From assembly GCA_965660815.1 (NCBI GenBank), contig CBFIBG010000089.1, forward strand, positions 191,433-255,432: 64,000 nt of DNA, in the 5' to 3' direction. Source of the stretch: Glaciecola sp965660815. Its GTDB lineage: Bacteria; Pseudomonadota; Gammaproteobacteria; Enterobacterales; Alteromonadaceae. Positions 17,230-27,147 of this stretch are shown piece by piece (the stretch's first letter is position 1; every line of letters begins with the position of its first letter). Position numbers and translations under genes: made by a program. The notes under the pieces were generated by a model that saw only the letters and a program-made list of their open reading frames with translations, made no database searches and was not told the DNA's origin.

Positions 17230-18642
17230 TTATTTAAAATAAAAAAGTTCACCATTGAGTACCGCGCCTAAAATATGCTTAGGGTCGTCCACCTTGGCCA
17301 GAAGCCAATAAGCATCTTGATTGAGTTTAGCCGTGGAATGTTGGTTAATTTTGTTCTGAATAGACTCAACCTGTAAAAGGTGGAGATCATTAGAATTTAT
17401 AGAGTCTTCTGGTAGTTCAGACACTATATTTAGTGGGTAATAAGTCTTATTAGTGACTTGGTTGCTAGGATCATAAAAACTGACGATCCCTTGCTTTAAA
17501 TATTGTTTTAGCAATTCTTCTGTCATGTTAATAGGGCTATCGACAGATAATGTATTTCCGCCCACAAAGCACCATTCGCTGGCGTCATGCTCTTCAAAGC
17601 CTTTTATACCTGTCATGTCACCAATAAAGTCGATAAAAAATCGGTTGCTAAAGCGAGTTGTTCGTCTTACAACAATTGATGCTTGATAGTTGTTCGCTGG
17701 GTCAGGTGTCAAAAAATTCAAATTGCGATAGATGACATCTGTCATCGCTTTATCGACGTTTTGAGGAACTTTAAAATAATTGTCAATGCTGACTTCAAAG
17801 CGGTTATTTAAGTTGGGATGCAAATATTCAAGCGCATACAGCATAGATTTTACATTGAGTTTTCTTGCAACTTGTCTGTTGCTATCGCCAATGCACGCGC
17901 CTGATTCGATTAAAATAGTAGCAATACCTAATTTGGCGATATTATCTCCAAAGCATCTGACCGCAAAGGTATCGTCATACCTGGCAATGCAATTGGGAAT
18001 ATCTCCTTGTATGCTTTGTTTCATATAATCGATGATTAGCATAGCTTGATGCCGACTATCATTAATGCTTTTTTCGACATCAAAGGAAGGAGCTAGGAAC
18101 CCGATTGTCGTAGGATTTCCTGTTTTTCCACACTGATAATAATCGCTCTGATCGTGTAAATTAAAGCCGATATCTGGCTGAATGGTTTTAACTGCATTCA
18201 TCAGGAGCCTACCCTCTGGACTTTGCAATTCTAATGCATCACGATTGATATCGATTGACTGAGCGTTCTGGCGCGTAATTCTCTGTGCGCCGTCTGGGTT
18301 AAGCATGGGAATGATGTAGATAGAAAAGTACTGCTCCCAGTCATTCAAATTAGCATTAGGTAATGCGTTATGGTCAAAACATAATGCATTAATAAGGTCA
18401 AATACCGCCGAAGTCGCCGTTGGCTCATCCCCGTGCATTTGAGTCCATGCTAAGATCTTAATTTTACCATTACCAAGTTTAATTAAGTGAATATCTCTTT
18501 GTTCAAATGATTGACCTAAGACCTTCACTTCAACACTTGTTGACGCCTTTAAATAATCCAATATAGGTTGAATGTCTTGGTGTTTAATTTGCAACTTATT
18601 TAACGGAGTTAGTAATTGATTAAAGGTCGTATTTTGGGTCAT
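17230..18642 (-). CDS. M14 family zinc carboxypeptidase
   Basis: A 470-residue metallopeptidase without a signal peptide. The zinc ligands are seen as His and Glu of MHGDEPTA near residues 69-72 and His of NLHDQ near 159. The substrate-binding INRD is near 133 and the catalytic Glu is probably that of ILIESGA near 244. The C-terminal 200 residues are an added domain I do not recognise. It begins 5 bases after the murQ stop. In this context it may cut muropeptide stem peptides inside the cell, as the M14 enzyme MpaA does in E. coli, although it is about twice MpaA's length. Family is firm, substrate inferred. Confidence 0.85.
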   Translation of the reverse strand: MTQNTTFNQLLTPLNKLQIKHQDIQPILDYLKASTSVEVKVLGQSFEQRDIHLIKLGNGKIKILAWTQMHGDEPTATSAVFDLINALCFDHNALPNANLNDWEQYFSIYIIPMLNPDGAQRITRQNAQSIDINRDALELQSPEGRLLMNAVKTIQPDIGFNLHDQSDYYQCGKTGNPTTIGFLAPSFDVEKSINDSRHQAMLIIDYMKQSIQGDIPNCIARYDDTFAVRCFGDNIAKLGIATILIESGACIGDSNRQVARKLNVKSMLYALEYLHPNLNNRFEVSIDNYFKVPQNVDKAMTDVIYRNLNFLTPDPANNYQASIVVRRTTRFSNRFFIDFIGDMTGIKGFEEHDASEWCFVGGNTLSVDSPINMTEELLKQYLKQGIVSFYDPSNQVTNKTYYPLNIVSELPEDSINSNDLHLLQVESIQNKINQHSTAKLNQDAYWLLAKVDDPKHILGAVLNGELFYFK

Positions 18643-18647
18643 ATCTA

Positions 18648-19613
18648 TTAGCTTGCCTGATAAGTTAAGGCCTCTCTAAGGTGGCCGTTTTGCTTGAAAA
18701 GTAACTGCTGCGCTTGGTCTGCGTCTAGACCTGTGAGGATCATTAAAATGGCTAATTTGGCTTTGTTGTCGGCTTGTTTCAATGCTGTTTGGGCGACAGA
18801 CTCGTTGCACTGAGTCGCTTGCATTACAATGCGAATGGCTCTGGCCTTCAATTTCTCGTTGGTTGCATTCACATCCACCATTAAATTTTCGTACACCTTT
18901 CCCATTTTGATCATGGCGGTGGTGCTGATCATATTTAACACCAGCTTTTGTGCGGTACCTGATTTCATTCGAGTAGAGCCAGTTAAGCATTCTGGGCCCA
19001 CTTCAACGCATATGCCGGCATTTGAAGTATTTAATAGAATGGAGCTTGGGTTGCATACGATGCTTGCAGTGTTACACCCTATCTCGTTAGCATAATCTAT
19101 CGCGCCAATGACATAAGGTGTTCTGCCACTGGCGGCAATCCCGATTACCGTGTCTTTTTGGGTAAGTTGAGCGTTTTTTAAATCTTCCATGGCCAGGCTC
19201 GGACTGTCTTCAGCGCCCTCCACCGCATGAATAAGCGCTTTTTCACCACCGGCGATCAATCCCACTACCATATCGTCTGGCACACTAAACGTAGGGCGAC
19301 ACTCTACGGCATCAAGAATGCCTAATCTTCCACTTGTCCCTGCGCCAACGTAAATCAATCGCCCATTTTGTTGAAAGCTTTCAATCGTAAACTCTACCGC
19401 TTTTTCTATCTGAGGAATGGCCTTTGCTACCGCCTGAGTAACCCTTGAGTCTTCCTTGTTGATAGTAGTGAGCACATCAAAAATACTCATTCTGTCAAGC
19501 TGCATGGTATTTGGATTTCGCCCCTCAGACACCAATTGTTCGAGCTGTTCTAGTAAAGTGGAAGTCAACGACGTCATGATATTTGGTTCATCATTTTTAA
19601 TTGTATTACCCAT
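18648..19613 (-). CDS. murQ: N-acetylmuramic acid 6-phosphate etherase MurQ
   Basis: A 321-residue SIS-domain enzyme that cleaves the lactyl ether of MurNAc-6-phosphate to GlcNAc-6-phosphate and D-lactate in cell-wall recycling. Recognisable blocks are GRLIYVGAGTSGRLG near 83, DAVECRPTF, IAASGRTPYV, GSTRMKSGTAQK and the family signature GKVYENLMVD near 238. The N-terminus is about 25 residues longer than E. coli MurQ; an internal ATG at 19577 is an alternative start. It is followed closely by the M14 peptidase and preceded, after 159 bases, by a Na+/solute symporter. Confidence 0.96.
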   Translation of the reverse strand: MGNTIKNDEPNIMTSLTSTLLEQLEQLVSEGRNPNTMQLDRMSIFDVLTTINKEDSRVTQAVAKAIPQIEKAVEFTIESFQQNGRLIYVGAGTSGRLGILDAVECRPTFSVPDDMVVGLIAGGEKALIHAVEGAEDSPSLAMEDLKNAQLTQKDTVIGIAASGRTPYVIGAIDYANEIGCNTASIVCNPSSILLNTSNAGICVEVGPECLTGSTRMKSGTAQKLVLNMISTTAMIKMGKVYENLMVDVNATNEKLKARAIRIVMQATQCNESVAQTALKQADNKAKLAILMILTGLDADQAQQLLFKQNGHLREALTYQAS

Positions 19614-19772
19614 TGAACTGACAAAGCGGTGATCGCAAGGTGAATAAAAAGTCGCATCAAAGCTCCTAATTGCGTGAATATACTCAGTATTATGTCATGC
19701 ATTTAAATTAAAAATAACCCACAAAAGCACAGGTTTTTATACTTGCTTTGCAGTAGAGGTACCGGTAATTTT

Positions 19773-21359
19773 CTAGTCACCCACGCTTGTTGCTTGTTTT
19801 CCTAAGCAACACACCAAAGTCGCGACACTAGTTGCGATCACTAGTTGATAAGCGAAGTTAATATCGAACTGGTAAACTTCTGGAAGATAAAGTGTTTGCA
19901 CATAAGGTTGCATTAACGTAGGGATCGTAAATCCAATTAATAATGCAGAAATAATCGAACGGTTTGAGCCGCGCTTTGTAAATAACGCAGTAAAGTAAAC
20001 ACCCAATAAACCACTGTAAGAAAACACCATCACACTTAAGGCAAAGGCTAACAGAGGAGTATCGGTATACTGTTGCCAGTAATAGCATAATGCTGCCATT
20101 GCGCTTAGTAAAGTCGCCACCACGCCCATGCTGATCCTGCCAGCCAATACTAATTGCTCTTCACTTGGAGCGGCTTTTTTCATTACCGAGCAAATATAAC
20201 CTTTATAAATATCTTGCACCGCAACGGACGACATACTGTTAAGCCCTGAGTTTAGGGTAGATAAAGCAGCCGCAATAATGCCAATGGTCACAATCGCCTT
20301 GATGCCGTCAGGCAAATCGGTCAATACATAGTACATGAAAATGGTTACCGTTTGGCCCACAAACTCGGGCGTTGGTGCCTCGCTTTGTCCCACTCCAATT
20401 TGGCCAAGACTCATAATATCTGGTCGTTGATAGTAGATATAAAGAAGCAAGCCGATACATACAAAAATCAGTACAACGGGTATTCCCATGAAAATAGAGG
20501 AAACCAGAGCTTTTACCGCGCTTTTCTCGTTTTTGCAGGTAAGCATCCTTTGGGTAACGTCTTGGTCGAGCCCGAATGCCGCTATGTTTAATAGCACAAA
20601 CCCTGTGATGATTGCCCAGAAACTAAAAACGCCTTCGCCTCCAAAATTCAAACTGAAATCAATAAAGGTCAGCTTCGATTGCTCGTCTGGACCTGGATTT
20701 GCCAGTGCTTGATAAATGGTAGAGAAGTCAGCCGGAATACTGACAAATAAATACCCCAGTACCAGTAATGCTGCGCTGATGTATACAAGTGCTTGGATCA
20801 TGTCACTGTAGATAACACTTCTCACCCCACCATACATAGTGTAAGCAAACCCAATACCTGAAATAATAAGAATAGAAGAAACCACATTAGCCGCTTCAAT
20901 ATTGCCATAGAGGATCATCGCAACGGCAATGGCTGCCATATACAATCTAGCGCCACTGGCAAACAATCTTCCTACCAAGTATACCAAGCCGGCCTGATAC
21001 TTGGCGTTGTCGCCAAACCTTTGTGCGAGTAACTCATAGACCGTAAATACTCTTTGTTGATAAAACTTGGGGATCAGAAAAAAAGCGACAAAGAAAGCAG
21101 CAATAAACCCTGCAATATTGGTTGAAAGATAGGTTAAGTCACCTCGATAACCCTGATCGGGGCCGCCTAAGAAAGTAGCAGCAGATTGTGAAGTAGCCAG
21201 TACGGAAACACTCACTAACCAAATCGGCATTTGGTTTCCCGCAAGAAAATAATCTCGGCTTGACTGTGCTTTAGTGTTGAACCAAATACCGGTTCCAACC
21301 AAAATCAAACCATAGGTAAGAAATACCCCCCAATCAAGTAACGAAAACTGGTCTATCAT
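19773..21359 (-). CDS. Sodium:solute symporter (SSS/SLC5 family)
   Basis: A 528-residue inner-membrane transporter with about 13 membrane segments. The N-terminal pattern (SRDYFLAGNQMPIW followed by ATSQSAATFLGGPDQGYRGDL) and the ALSTLNSGLNSMSSVAVQDIY segment near 365 are classic for SLC5 Na+-coupled carriers of sugars, amino acids or vitamins. The position upstream of murQ suggests an amino sugar or muropeptide-derived substrate (MurNAc or anhydro-MurNAc), but no phosphorylating kinase is seen next to it. It starts 11 bases after the PH-domain gene. Confidence 0.9.
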   Translation of the reverse strand: MIDQFSLLDWGVFLTYGLILVGTGIWFNTKAQSSRDYFLAGNQMPIWLVSVSVLATSQSAATFLGGPDQGYRGDLTYLSTNIAGFIAAFFVAFFLIPKFYQQRVFTVYELLAQRFGDNAKYQAGLVYLVGRLFASGARLYMAAIAVAMILYGNIEAANVVSSILIISGIGFAYTMYGGVRSVIYSDMIQALVYISAALLVLGYLFVSIPADFSTIYQALANPGPDEQSKLTFIDFSLNFGGEGVFSFWAIITGFVLLNIAAFGLDQDVTQRMLTCKNEKSAVKALVSSIFMGIPVVLIFVCIGLLLYIYYQRPDIMSLGQIGVGQSEAPTPEFVGQTVTIFMYYVLTDLPDGIKAIVTIGIIAAALSTLNSGLNSMSSVAVQDIYKGYICSVMKKAAPSEEQLVLAGRISMGVVATLLSAMAALCYYWQQYTDTPLLAFALSVMVFSYSGLLGVYFTALFTKRGSNRSIISALLIGFTIPTLMQPYVQTLYLPEVYQFDINFAYQLVIATSVATLVCCLGKQATSVGD

Positions 21360-21370
21360 TTATATCTCAA

Positions 21371-21946
21371 TTATTTATTTTTGCTGGCGACAATTTCAGA
21401 GAGCATCTTTTCTATATTTTGAACGCTTGCTGATAACGTTTGAAAATCCTGATTACTGATAATTGCAGCGTTATTTTCTGTGCCATTTGATTCTTGAATA
21501 GATGAGCCTTCTTTTGAATTCTGGCTAGATATTAAGTTATCTTTTTGGGCGAGAATTGCCTCTCTAAAGTCAGCCGCATCGTTAATTCCCACGAGTTTTA
21601 CCAGTGCGCCTGGTGCGGCGGTTCCTGCTGTTTCGAAACTTAGTTCATACAGATTAAACATACGCATTAGAGGTCCTTGGGTCATTGCCACATCGGTAAT
21701 TTTTTCTAGTGGAATGGATTTTTCCACCACAAACCAAATACCTCGTTTAACCACTAATTTACGTTCAAGTAATTTGGCAGACATCGCTTTTAATTGTCTG
21801 TCAGCAATAAGCCAAACCGCAATTGCGACAATGGGCAAAAGAGGAATAGTAAACACTATCACTGTGGTGATAAATAAGGCATTGATCAAAAAGTAGGTTT
21901 TGACTTTGGGATTAAAGGATGCTTCTCGCAGGATTTTTTCAGACAT
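21371..21946 (-). CDS. Bacterial PH (bPH2, YdbS-like) membrane protein
   Basis: A 191-residue protein with two adjacent membrane segments (about 17-55), then a bPH2 domain with the usual RGIWFVVEKSIPLEKITDVAMTQG-type strand pair (quoted in part: SIPLEKITDV) and ISFETAG-like ELSFETAGTAAPG. The C-terminal 50 residues are polar and probably unstructured, with a short coiled segment (VQNIEKMLSEIVAS). Function of this family is unknown. It is the first gene of the unit with the SSS symporter. Confidence 0.82.
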   Translation of the reverse strand: MSEKILREASFNPKVKTYFLINALFITTVIVFTIPLLPIVAIAVWLIADRQLKAMSAKLLERKLVVKRGIWFVVEKSIPLEKITDVAMTQGPLMRMFNLYELSFETAGTAAPGALVKLVGINDAADFREAILAQKDNLISSQNSKEGSSIQESNGTENNAAIISNQDFQTLSASVQNIEKMLSEIVASKNK

Positions 21947-22094
21947 GGTGATTTTTAATTTTTATTATTTTATCTACAGATATACCCTAGTCGAGCCGAA
22001 TAATCAATTCGAGTCTCCTAAACGCCAGTGGTCTGCCAATGACAGACATGCGTCATAAAGTGGGTTGGCAAACAAAGCATTGTAGAAAAACTCA

Positions 22095-23759
22095 TCAATA
22101 AATATAACGTTCTGACATAGGGATTTTAGTCACAGGCTCCTGTCTAATCGAGTCATCTAATTTGTCTAAAGAGCTCATCAATGACTGATAAAATTCATCG
22201 CCGAGTGACATGCACCCAGTTGATTCTGTGTTTGGTTTATTACGAGAGTATCGACTGTTGAAATAACGGTCAATAAGCGCGCATAACTCTGGGGATTTTT
22301 TTTGAAGAATTTCAGACTTTCGGTGGTGAGTTAAACTCGGTTGCTTGGGTAATTTTTCATCTAAATATTCCTTCAACGCCCTAGAAAGTTCTTCGTCGTT
22401 CTTATCATCAATAATCTTGTGCATACTGTAAACGGGAGTCGACTCTTGCCGCGGATTGGTGTGCGCTTTCTTTAGCAATTGAGCGTTAAGTTTTCTAACA
22501 TGAACAATGTAAGTCAGTAATAGAGTAATACACAAAAATAGATATACACGATAATCGGTATACCAACTAACTGCTTGTCTTGGCGACCTTAGACCAATCT
22601 GACTTTTTTGAATAGTTAATGGGTCAAACCTTAACCAAGTCCTGTCGGGTTGGTTTGATTCTACGTTATACCAATCTATTGCGATATCTTCGACTGAGAC
22701 TTCGCCGGCAACCCTTGGTATTATGGCAATCGTCGAGCTCAGGTCGGCGACTAGCTCATCATTTTTTATAGATATTTTACGCTCTGTGGTCTCTGGATAA
22801 CCGCGCAATGATTCTGGCAGATTTATTGAGATATTCGGCAATCGCTCCGCTCTTATCCCAACGGCTTGCAAATCAATGGTTAACAGGTTTGGATCTCCCA
22901 CCTTAAAAGAAGGGGACTGCCAGCTTGAGGTAAAAGTAATGTCACTCGCCAATAGACTTTTTCCTTGTCCTTGTTCAGAAAGTGAGGTCATTTGAATTTG
23001 AGTACTCTTACCCATTACAGACACTTCTTCTTCGGTACTAAAAATTCGGCCAAAATTGCCTTGATTACGCGTTCTAGCAACTCCTGTAAATGTGGGGGCT
23101 GGGATGTCATAAACGCCTTCTTTTTGCGCCGTCAATACATAATATCGTCGCGAAAATTTCACCGGTTTACCCACTTCATATTCAATGACGTATTCATCTT
23201 GGCCTAATTGTGTAGCGCTAATGTCATCCGGAAAGTTTTGATAGATCCTGCGTCTCACTACATCGGGCTGTTGATAAACCAAAATAGTATATAAGACGTC
23301 CTGTCCTAGAAATGCATTGCTGTGCGATAGCCTTGTTTCAATTCTCAAAGGAGGTGCTTTCTTAGCAAGTTCCTCATCTACATCCACTACTTCGATGAAA
23401 TCTTCTGGAGAAATCGCTTGACCTAATTTAACCGATGGTATCGTTAGTTCACCGGTCTTTTTTGGACGTAATGTAATGATCCAAGTGGAGGAATTAGAAA
23501 GTTGTCGGTTCATTAGATAGGAATACTTGTCAAAATTGATATCTACGATCTCGAAGTTTTCTTCCAGTGATGACATATCTAAATCATCTGGCTCACCCAC
23601 TCTGCTTGCAGAAACGATCATTCGGAAGGTTTCTTCTATAGTGACGTCTTGTTGACTGATGGTGACCACTAGACGATCTCTTTCTTGCCCTTGAGTATAA
23701 AAGGGACACAAAATAATAAGCGCGATGATAAAAAGACGAAAATCATTAAGGATTGTCAT
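22095..23759 (-). CDS. batD: BatD family membrane protein (oxygen-tolerance operon)
   Basis: A 554-residue protein: signal peptide (about residues 5-25, ending TQGQE), several beta-sandwich repeats in the periplasm, one transmembrane segment near 415, and a cytosolic tail of about 130 residues. The repeats with FEIVD, ITLRPKKTGELTIP and PDDISATQ are typical of BatD. I use ATG 23759, which has GAAGGA upstream and overlaps the end of batB slightly; the longer frame starts well inside batB. It is the last gene of the Bat operon. The family is linked to envelope stress and aerotolerance; mechanism is not settled. Confidence 0.9.
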   Translation of the reverse strand: MTILNDFRLFIIALIILCPFYTQGQERDRLVVTISQQDVTIEETFRMIVSASRVGEPDDLDMSSLEENFEIVDINFDKYSYLMNRQLSNSSTWIITLRPKKTGELTIPSVKLGQAISPEDFIEVVDVDEELAKKAPPLRIETRLSHSNAFLGQDVLYTILVYQQPDVVRRRIYQNFPDDISATQLGQDEYVIEYEVGKPVKFSRRYYVLTAQKEGVYDIPAPTFTGVARTRNQGNFGRIFSTEEEVSVMGKSTQIQMTSLSEQGQGKSLLASDITFTSSWQSPSFKVGDPNLLTIDLQAVGIRAERLPNISINLPESLRGYPETTERKISIKNDELVADLSSTIAIIPRVAGEVSVEDIAIDWYNVESNQPDRTWLRFDPLTIQKSQIGLRSPRQAVSWYTDYRVYLFLCITLLLTYIVHVRKLNAQLLKKAHTNPRQESTPVYSMHKIIDDKNDEELSRALKEYLDEKLPKQPSLTHHRKSEILQKKSPELCALIDRYFNSRYSRNKPNTESTGCMSLGDEFYQSLMSSLDKLDDSIRQEPVTKIPMSERYIY

Positions 23760-25653
23760 GCATTTCCTTCTCTTTTTGTTTCCTATCATGTATGAGTTTC
23801 AGCCTTTGTTGGAGTAAAAAGCTCGAATTATTAGGCACTTTTCTGACCACTGTATTGATGCCTTCTAAATCAAGGGGAGGACGCTTTGTGACATCGCCAA
23901 ACAACTCTGTTTGCACAATATCTTGTTCATCCACGTCGCCATAAGTCTTGCTTTTGGATATCAATAGATCATCAAAAAAGTTAGATTTCTCTGTCTCTGT
24001 ACTTGAGTTTTCACCCATAGATTGACTGCCCTGACCACCTGATTTCGAAGCTCGCTGACGCTCACTTCTCCCAGCGACAGGAGTATCTTTCGATGCCTGT
24101 TCTTGGCTGTTGGAATCGCTACTCGCTAATTGTTGTTCAGATTCCTGGGATTGATTTTGTGAGTTGCTTTCTTCGTCGCCGTTTTTGCCTTGGTTATTCT
24201 GGTTTTGACTATTCTCCTCTTGCTCCAAATAATTTTTGAGTGCTTGGTAATTTTCTTTGGCTTCGAACATTTTAGGATCTGTTTGCATCGCAGTTTCAAA
24301 TGCAAGTAGTGCTTGTTCAAATTCTTTTAAAGCAAAATGCGCAAGCCCTAAATGATAGTAATCAATCGCGCTTTGAGGACTTTCTAAAAAAACCTTTGCT
24401 TGCTCAAAATCATTCATAGCAAGGGACGCCATAGACTTTAATGTATACGATTGGGCAATTTCCAGAGACTTCTGATAATTTTGTTGGTTAAAATACCTCA
24501 TGCTGAGTTGATCTTGAGTAATTAAACTATCTGGTCTCCAATCTAATGGCACTTTTAGCTCAGGCACATCGTATGTTTGCATGGGACTTGAATCGTTGGC
24601 TCTAGATTGAGTGGAACCAGGATAAGGCACCAATAAAAGAGCAATCATTACGTAGCTTCCCAGAATCAAATTGGGCCTGCGCATAAACATAAAAAGAATC
24701 ACTAGAACGGGAAATAAAAAGTAACTGTCTATTGGAGTTAGCAGTTCAAACTTAGTCTGAGTATCTTTCGACAATTGAGTATCTTGCTCACTAATTAACG
24801 TTGTAATGCGCTCGACATCCTCATTATTAGAGCTTGCGTTAAGCCAGTTTAATTCATCGGGCAAACTTTGCGGAGGTAACGCACGTAATACAATTATATT
24901 ATCATTGTCATCTTTTGCTAGCTTGTCGTTTGAGCGCTTTATTGGACCGCCTTCAGGCGTACCAAATTGCCAATACACTAACGAAAATGGGCCCTTTTGT
25001 TGGGTCATTTGAGACAGCATACTATCAGTAGGACTATAACTGACCACCAATATGACACCGTCCTCATAACCGCTACTAGACAAAAGCTTTGCCCCAGCTC
25101 TTACGCCCTTATCTAATTGAGAAACATCAGTAATCAGTGATTCAGTTGGCATGACGTCTGGATGAAGTGATGTAAGCTGATTGATCAGTGTTGAGGCATC
25201 GGGAGACAAGGGTGAGACGGTGTAAGCATCGTCTCCAACTACAATAAAACCGTAGTCGTAATTAGGTGATGAAGTAAGTAAATCTTCAATTTTATACTTG
25301 GCTTGTTGAAGGCGGTTGGGAATAAGATCAGTCACTAGACTGTGAGGCCCTAAATCTAGCACAATCACTGCACCGCGTTTTTCAACAAATCTCTCATCGT
25401 CGTTTAAATTAAGCGCAGGCCCTGCTAAAAAAATGGTCAAACAAAGTGCAGCAAAATATAAGGCGATGGCTACCCATCTTTTTTGAGTTGTCGGCAATGT
25501 TTGACTGAGATGTTCAAACAGTGGTCGATCAAACCACTCAAAGAACGCCTCTTGCTTCGAGACTTGGATACGTTGCAACCGCCACGTGATATACCACAAG
25601 ACAGGGAGGGCGAGCCAGAGCCATGGCCTTAACCAGATAATATCAGGTAACAT
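23746..25653 (-). CDS. batB: BatB/BatC-type protein: von Willebrand A domain plus TPR and Q/N/S-rich tail
   Basis: A 635-residue membrane protein. Two N-terminal membrane segments are followed by a VWA domain (about 85-290), another membrane segment near 330-365, a TPR pair (about 410-480), and a low-complexity tail rich in Gln, Asn, Ser and Glu. The TPR part corresponds to the separate BatC of other species, so this is a fused BatBC. The MIDAS motif is degenerate: LDLGPHS replaces the usual DxSxS, whereas BatA keeps it. Start set at ATG 25653, overlapping the batA end by 11 bases. Confidence 0.9.
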   Translation of the reverse strand: MLPDIIWLRPWLWLALPVLWYITWRLQRIQVSKQEAFFEWFDRPLFEHLSQTLPTTQKRWVAIALYFAALCLTIFLAGPALNLNDDERFVEKRGAVIVLDLGPHSLVTDLIPNRLQQAKYKIEDLLTSSPNYDYGFIVVGDDAYTVSPLSPDASTLINQLTSLHPDVMPTESLITDVSQLDKGVRAGAKLLSSSGYEDGVILVVSYSPTDSMLSQMTQQKGPFSLVYWQFGTPEGGPIKRSNDKLAKDDNDNIIVLRALPPQSLPDELNWLNASSNNEDVERITTLISEQDTQLSKDTQTKFELLTPIDSYFLFPVLVILFMFMRRPNLILGSYVMIALLLVPYPGSTQSRANDSSPMQTYDVPELKVPLDWRPDSLITQDQLSMRYFNQQNYQKSLEIAQSYTLKSMASLAMNDFEQAKVFLESPQSAIDYYHLGLAHFALKEFEQALLAFETAMQTDPKMFEAKENYQALKNYLEQEENSQNQNNQGKNGDEESNSQNQSQESEQQLASSDSNSQEQASKDTPVAGRSERQRASKSGGQGSQSMGENSSTETEKSNFFDDLLISKSKTYGDVDEQDIVQTELFGDVTKRPPLDLEGINTVVRKVPNNSSFLLQQRLKLIHDRKQKEKEMHDNP

Positions 25654-26653
25654 ATTCCACTTTCTTACCTGACAAAACAGGAAGGAACAATGCACAGAAG
25701 GTTAAAATACTCACAAGCATAGTGTAGAAGTGAAAATAGTGTTTGGGAAAATACGTTGAAGTCACACTTGTATTGAGCGCCCTTTTGTCCAACTCTGAGT
25801 ATATTTCTGTTAATGCTTGCGCGTCTGATGCAATGTATAGTTCACCATTGCTACCTTCAACAAGTGCCTCAAGAAAACCTAAGTCAACCTGGGATTGTTG
25901 TTCATCAGCGGCTCCCAAAACAATGGAAAAAATTTGAATGTTCGCTGAAAGTGCTAGGTTGACAGCATCGGATTTTTTCAAATTTCCCGAAGTATTGTCG
26001 CCATCAGTCAGTAGTATCAACGCGGGCAACTCCCCCGAATAATCGGTAAATAACTTAGTGGTTAATCCTATAGCATCTGTGATCGAAGTTGCATCACCTA
26101 TCATGCCTACTTGAGATTGCTCAAGTAAAAAAGTAAGAGTATTAGAGTCAGTAGTAAGGGGTGACGAAAGATAAGCTGTGTCTGCAAAAAATACTAACCC
26201 CAGTCGGTCGTTAGTGCGTTTTGCAATAAAATCACTAATGACCTGCTTAGCAAGTTCCAACCGAGAGACAGTTCGATTATTCAACAGCATATCTTGCTCT
26301 GCCATTGATTCAGACAAATCTACAGCCAACATAATATCTCTTGTTGGCTGAGGTTGTTGAATGGCATCACCTAGGATAAAAGGACGACTGAGCGTGATAA
26401 CGAAAAAAAACCAACTAAACCAAAGCACGGTGCTGGTCATTCGGTTAAAAGCCCCTTCTTTATTTTTAAGATTGTGCTCATACGGCAATGTGAAATATTT
26501 ATAGTGGCTAGCTCTTATAGCCGCGTTAGGTCCCGTTTGTTTTTTCCTATTAAGTTTGGCAACTAATATAGGCAAAGGAAGTAACCAAAATACCCAAAGT
26601 AATTCAAAGCCAAATCCAAAAGAGTAGAAAAACTCGTCGATCACTAAACTCAT
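25643..26653 (-). CDS. batA: BatA-type von Willebrand A membrane protein
   Basis: A 336-residue inner-membrane protein. A membrane segment lies at about 12-30 and another near 75-92; the VWA domain spans 105-300 and a last segment is near 315. The MIDAS is intact: VDLSESM (DxSxS), with the later Thr and LLTDGDN elements. The start ATG 26653 overlaps the upstream TGA as ATGA. It presumably works with BatB and the MoxR ATPase on an envelope substrate. Confidence 0.93.
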   Translation of the reverse strand: MSLVIDEFFYSFGFGFELLWVFWLLPLPILVAKLNRKKQTGPNAAIRASHYKYFTLPYEHNLKNKEGAFNRMTSTVLWFSWFFFVITLSRPFILGDAIQQPQPTRDIMLAVDLSESMAEQDMLLNNRTVSRLELAKQVISDFIAKRTNDRLGLVFFADTAYLSSPLTTDSNTLTFLLEQSQVGMIGDATSITDAIGLTTKLFTDYSGELPALILLTDGDNTSGNLKKSDAVNLALSANIQIFSIVLGAADEQQSQVDLGFLEALVEGSNGELYIASDAQALTEIYSELDKRALNTSVTSTYFPKHYFHFYTMLVSILTFCALFLPVLSGKKVEYVT

Positions 26654-27147
26654 TTTATTACTTCCATTTTTAGTGCTTGCTTGTCTTGCAGCCAAGATGA
26701 AAGTAACGACTTTACCTGAGATTTTTCAATGCGCAGGTTTGGGTCGTAAACAGACTGGCTTAATTGAATAAACAAAGTGTGAAGTCGTTCAGTTACTGCG
26801 ACGTCAGAAGTTCGAACGTATACGGATATAGCCTCATCTAAAGAAGAGTTTAAAGTACCCTGACCAAAATAATAACACCCAGTTTTTCTAATTAAGCGCC
26901 ACAGCAAATAAGCTTGTCTCTGGGAAAGAACGCTGGACTCGTCTATATCTAAAATAGCGTCAACCCTATCCAGAATACTTTGTTTATATTTAGAAAGTCT
27001 AGGCTGATTGGATTGTCTAAAAAGACGAAAACATAAATATCCAAATGCCATAGATATTATCACGCCCATTATGATTAATTCGAAAGAATGCAAGTCATTA
27101 GCGGTAGGCGATACTAATCCATGTGGCAGTATTAATTCATTGTTCAT
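26650..27147 (-). CDS. DUF4381-type membrane protein of the Bat operon
   Basis: A 165-residue protein with one transmembrane segment (about 23-44) after a short Pro-containing N-terminus, then a cytosolic helical domain. Size, topology and place between the DUF58 and batA genes match the DUF4381 family. It overlaps both neighbours by ATGA. No enzymatic motif is seen; it is likely an accessory or scaffold of the complex. Confidence 0.85.
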   Translation of the reverse strand: MNNELILPHGLVSPTANDLHSFELIIMGVIISMAFGYLCFRLFRQSNQPRLSKYKQSILDRVDAILDIDESSVLSQRQAYLLWRLIRKTGCYYFGQGTLNSSLDEAISVYVRTSDVAVTERLHTLFIQLSQSVYDPNLRIEKSQVKSLLSSWLQDKQALKMEVIK

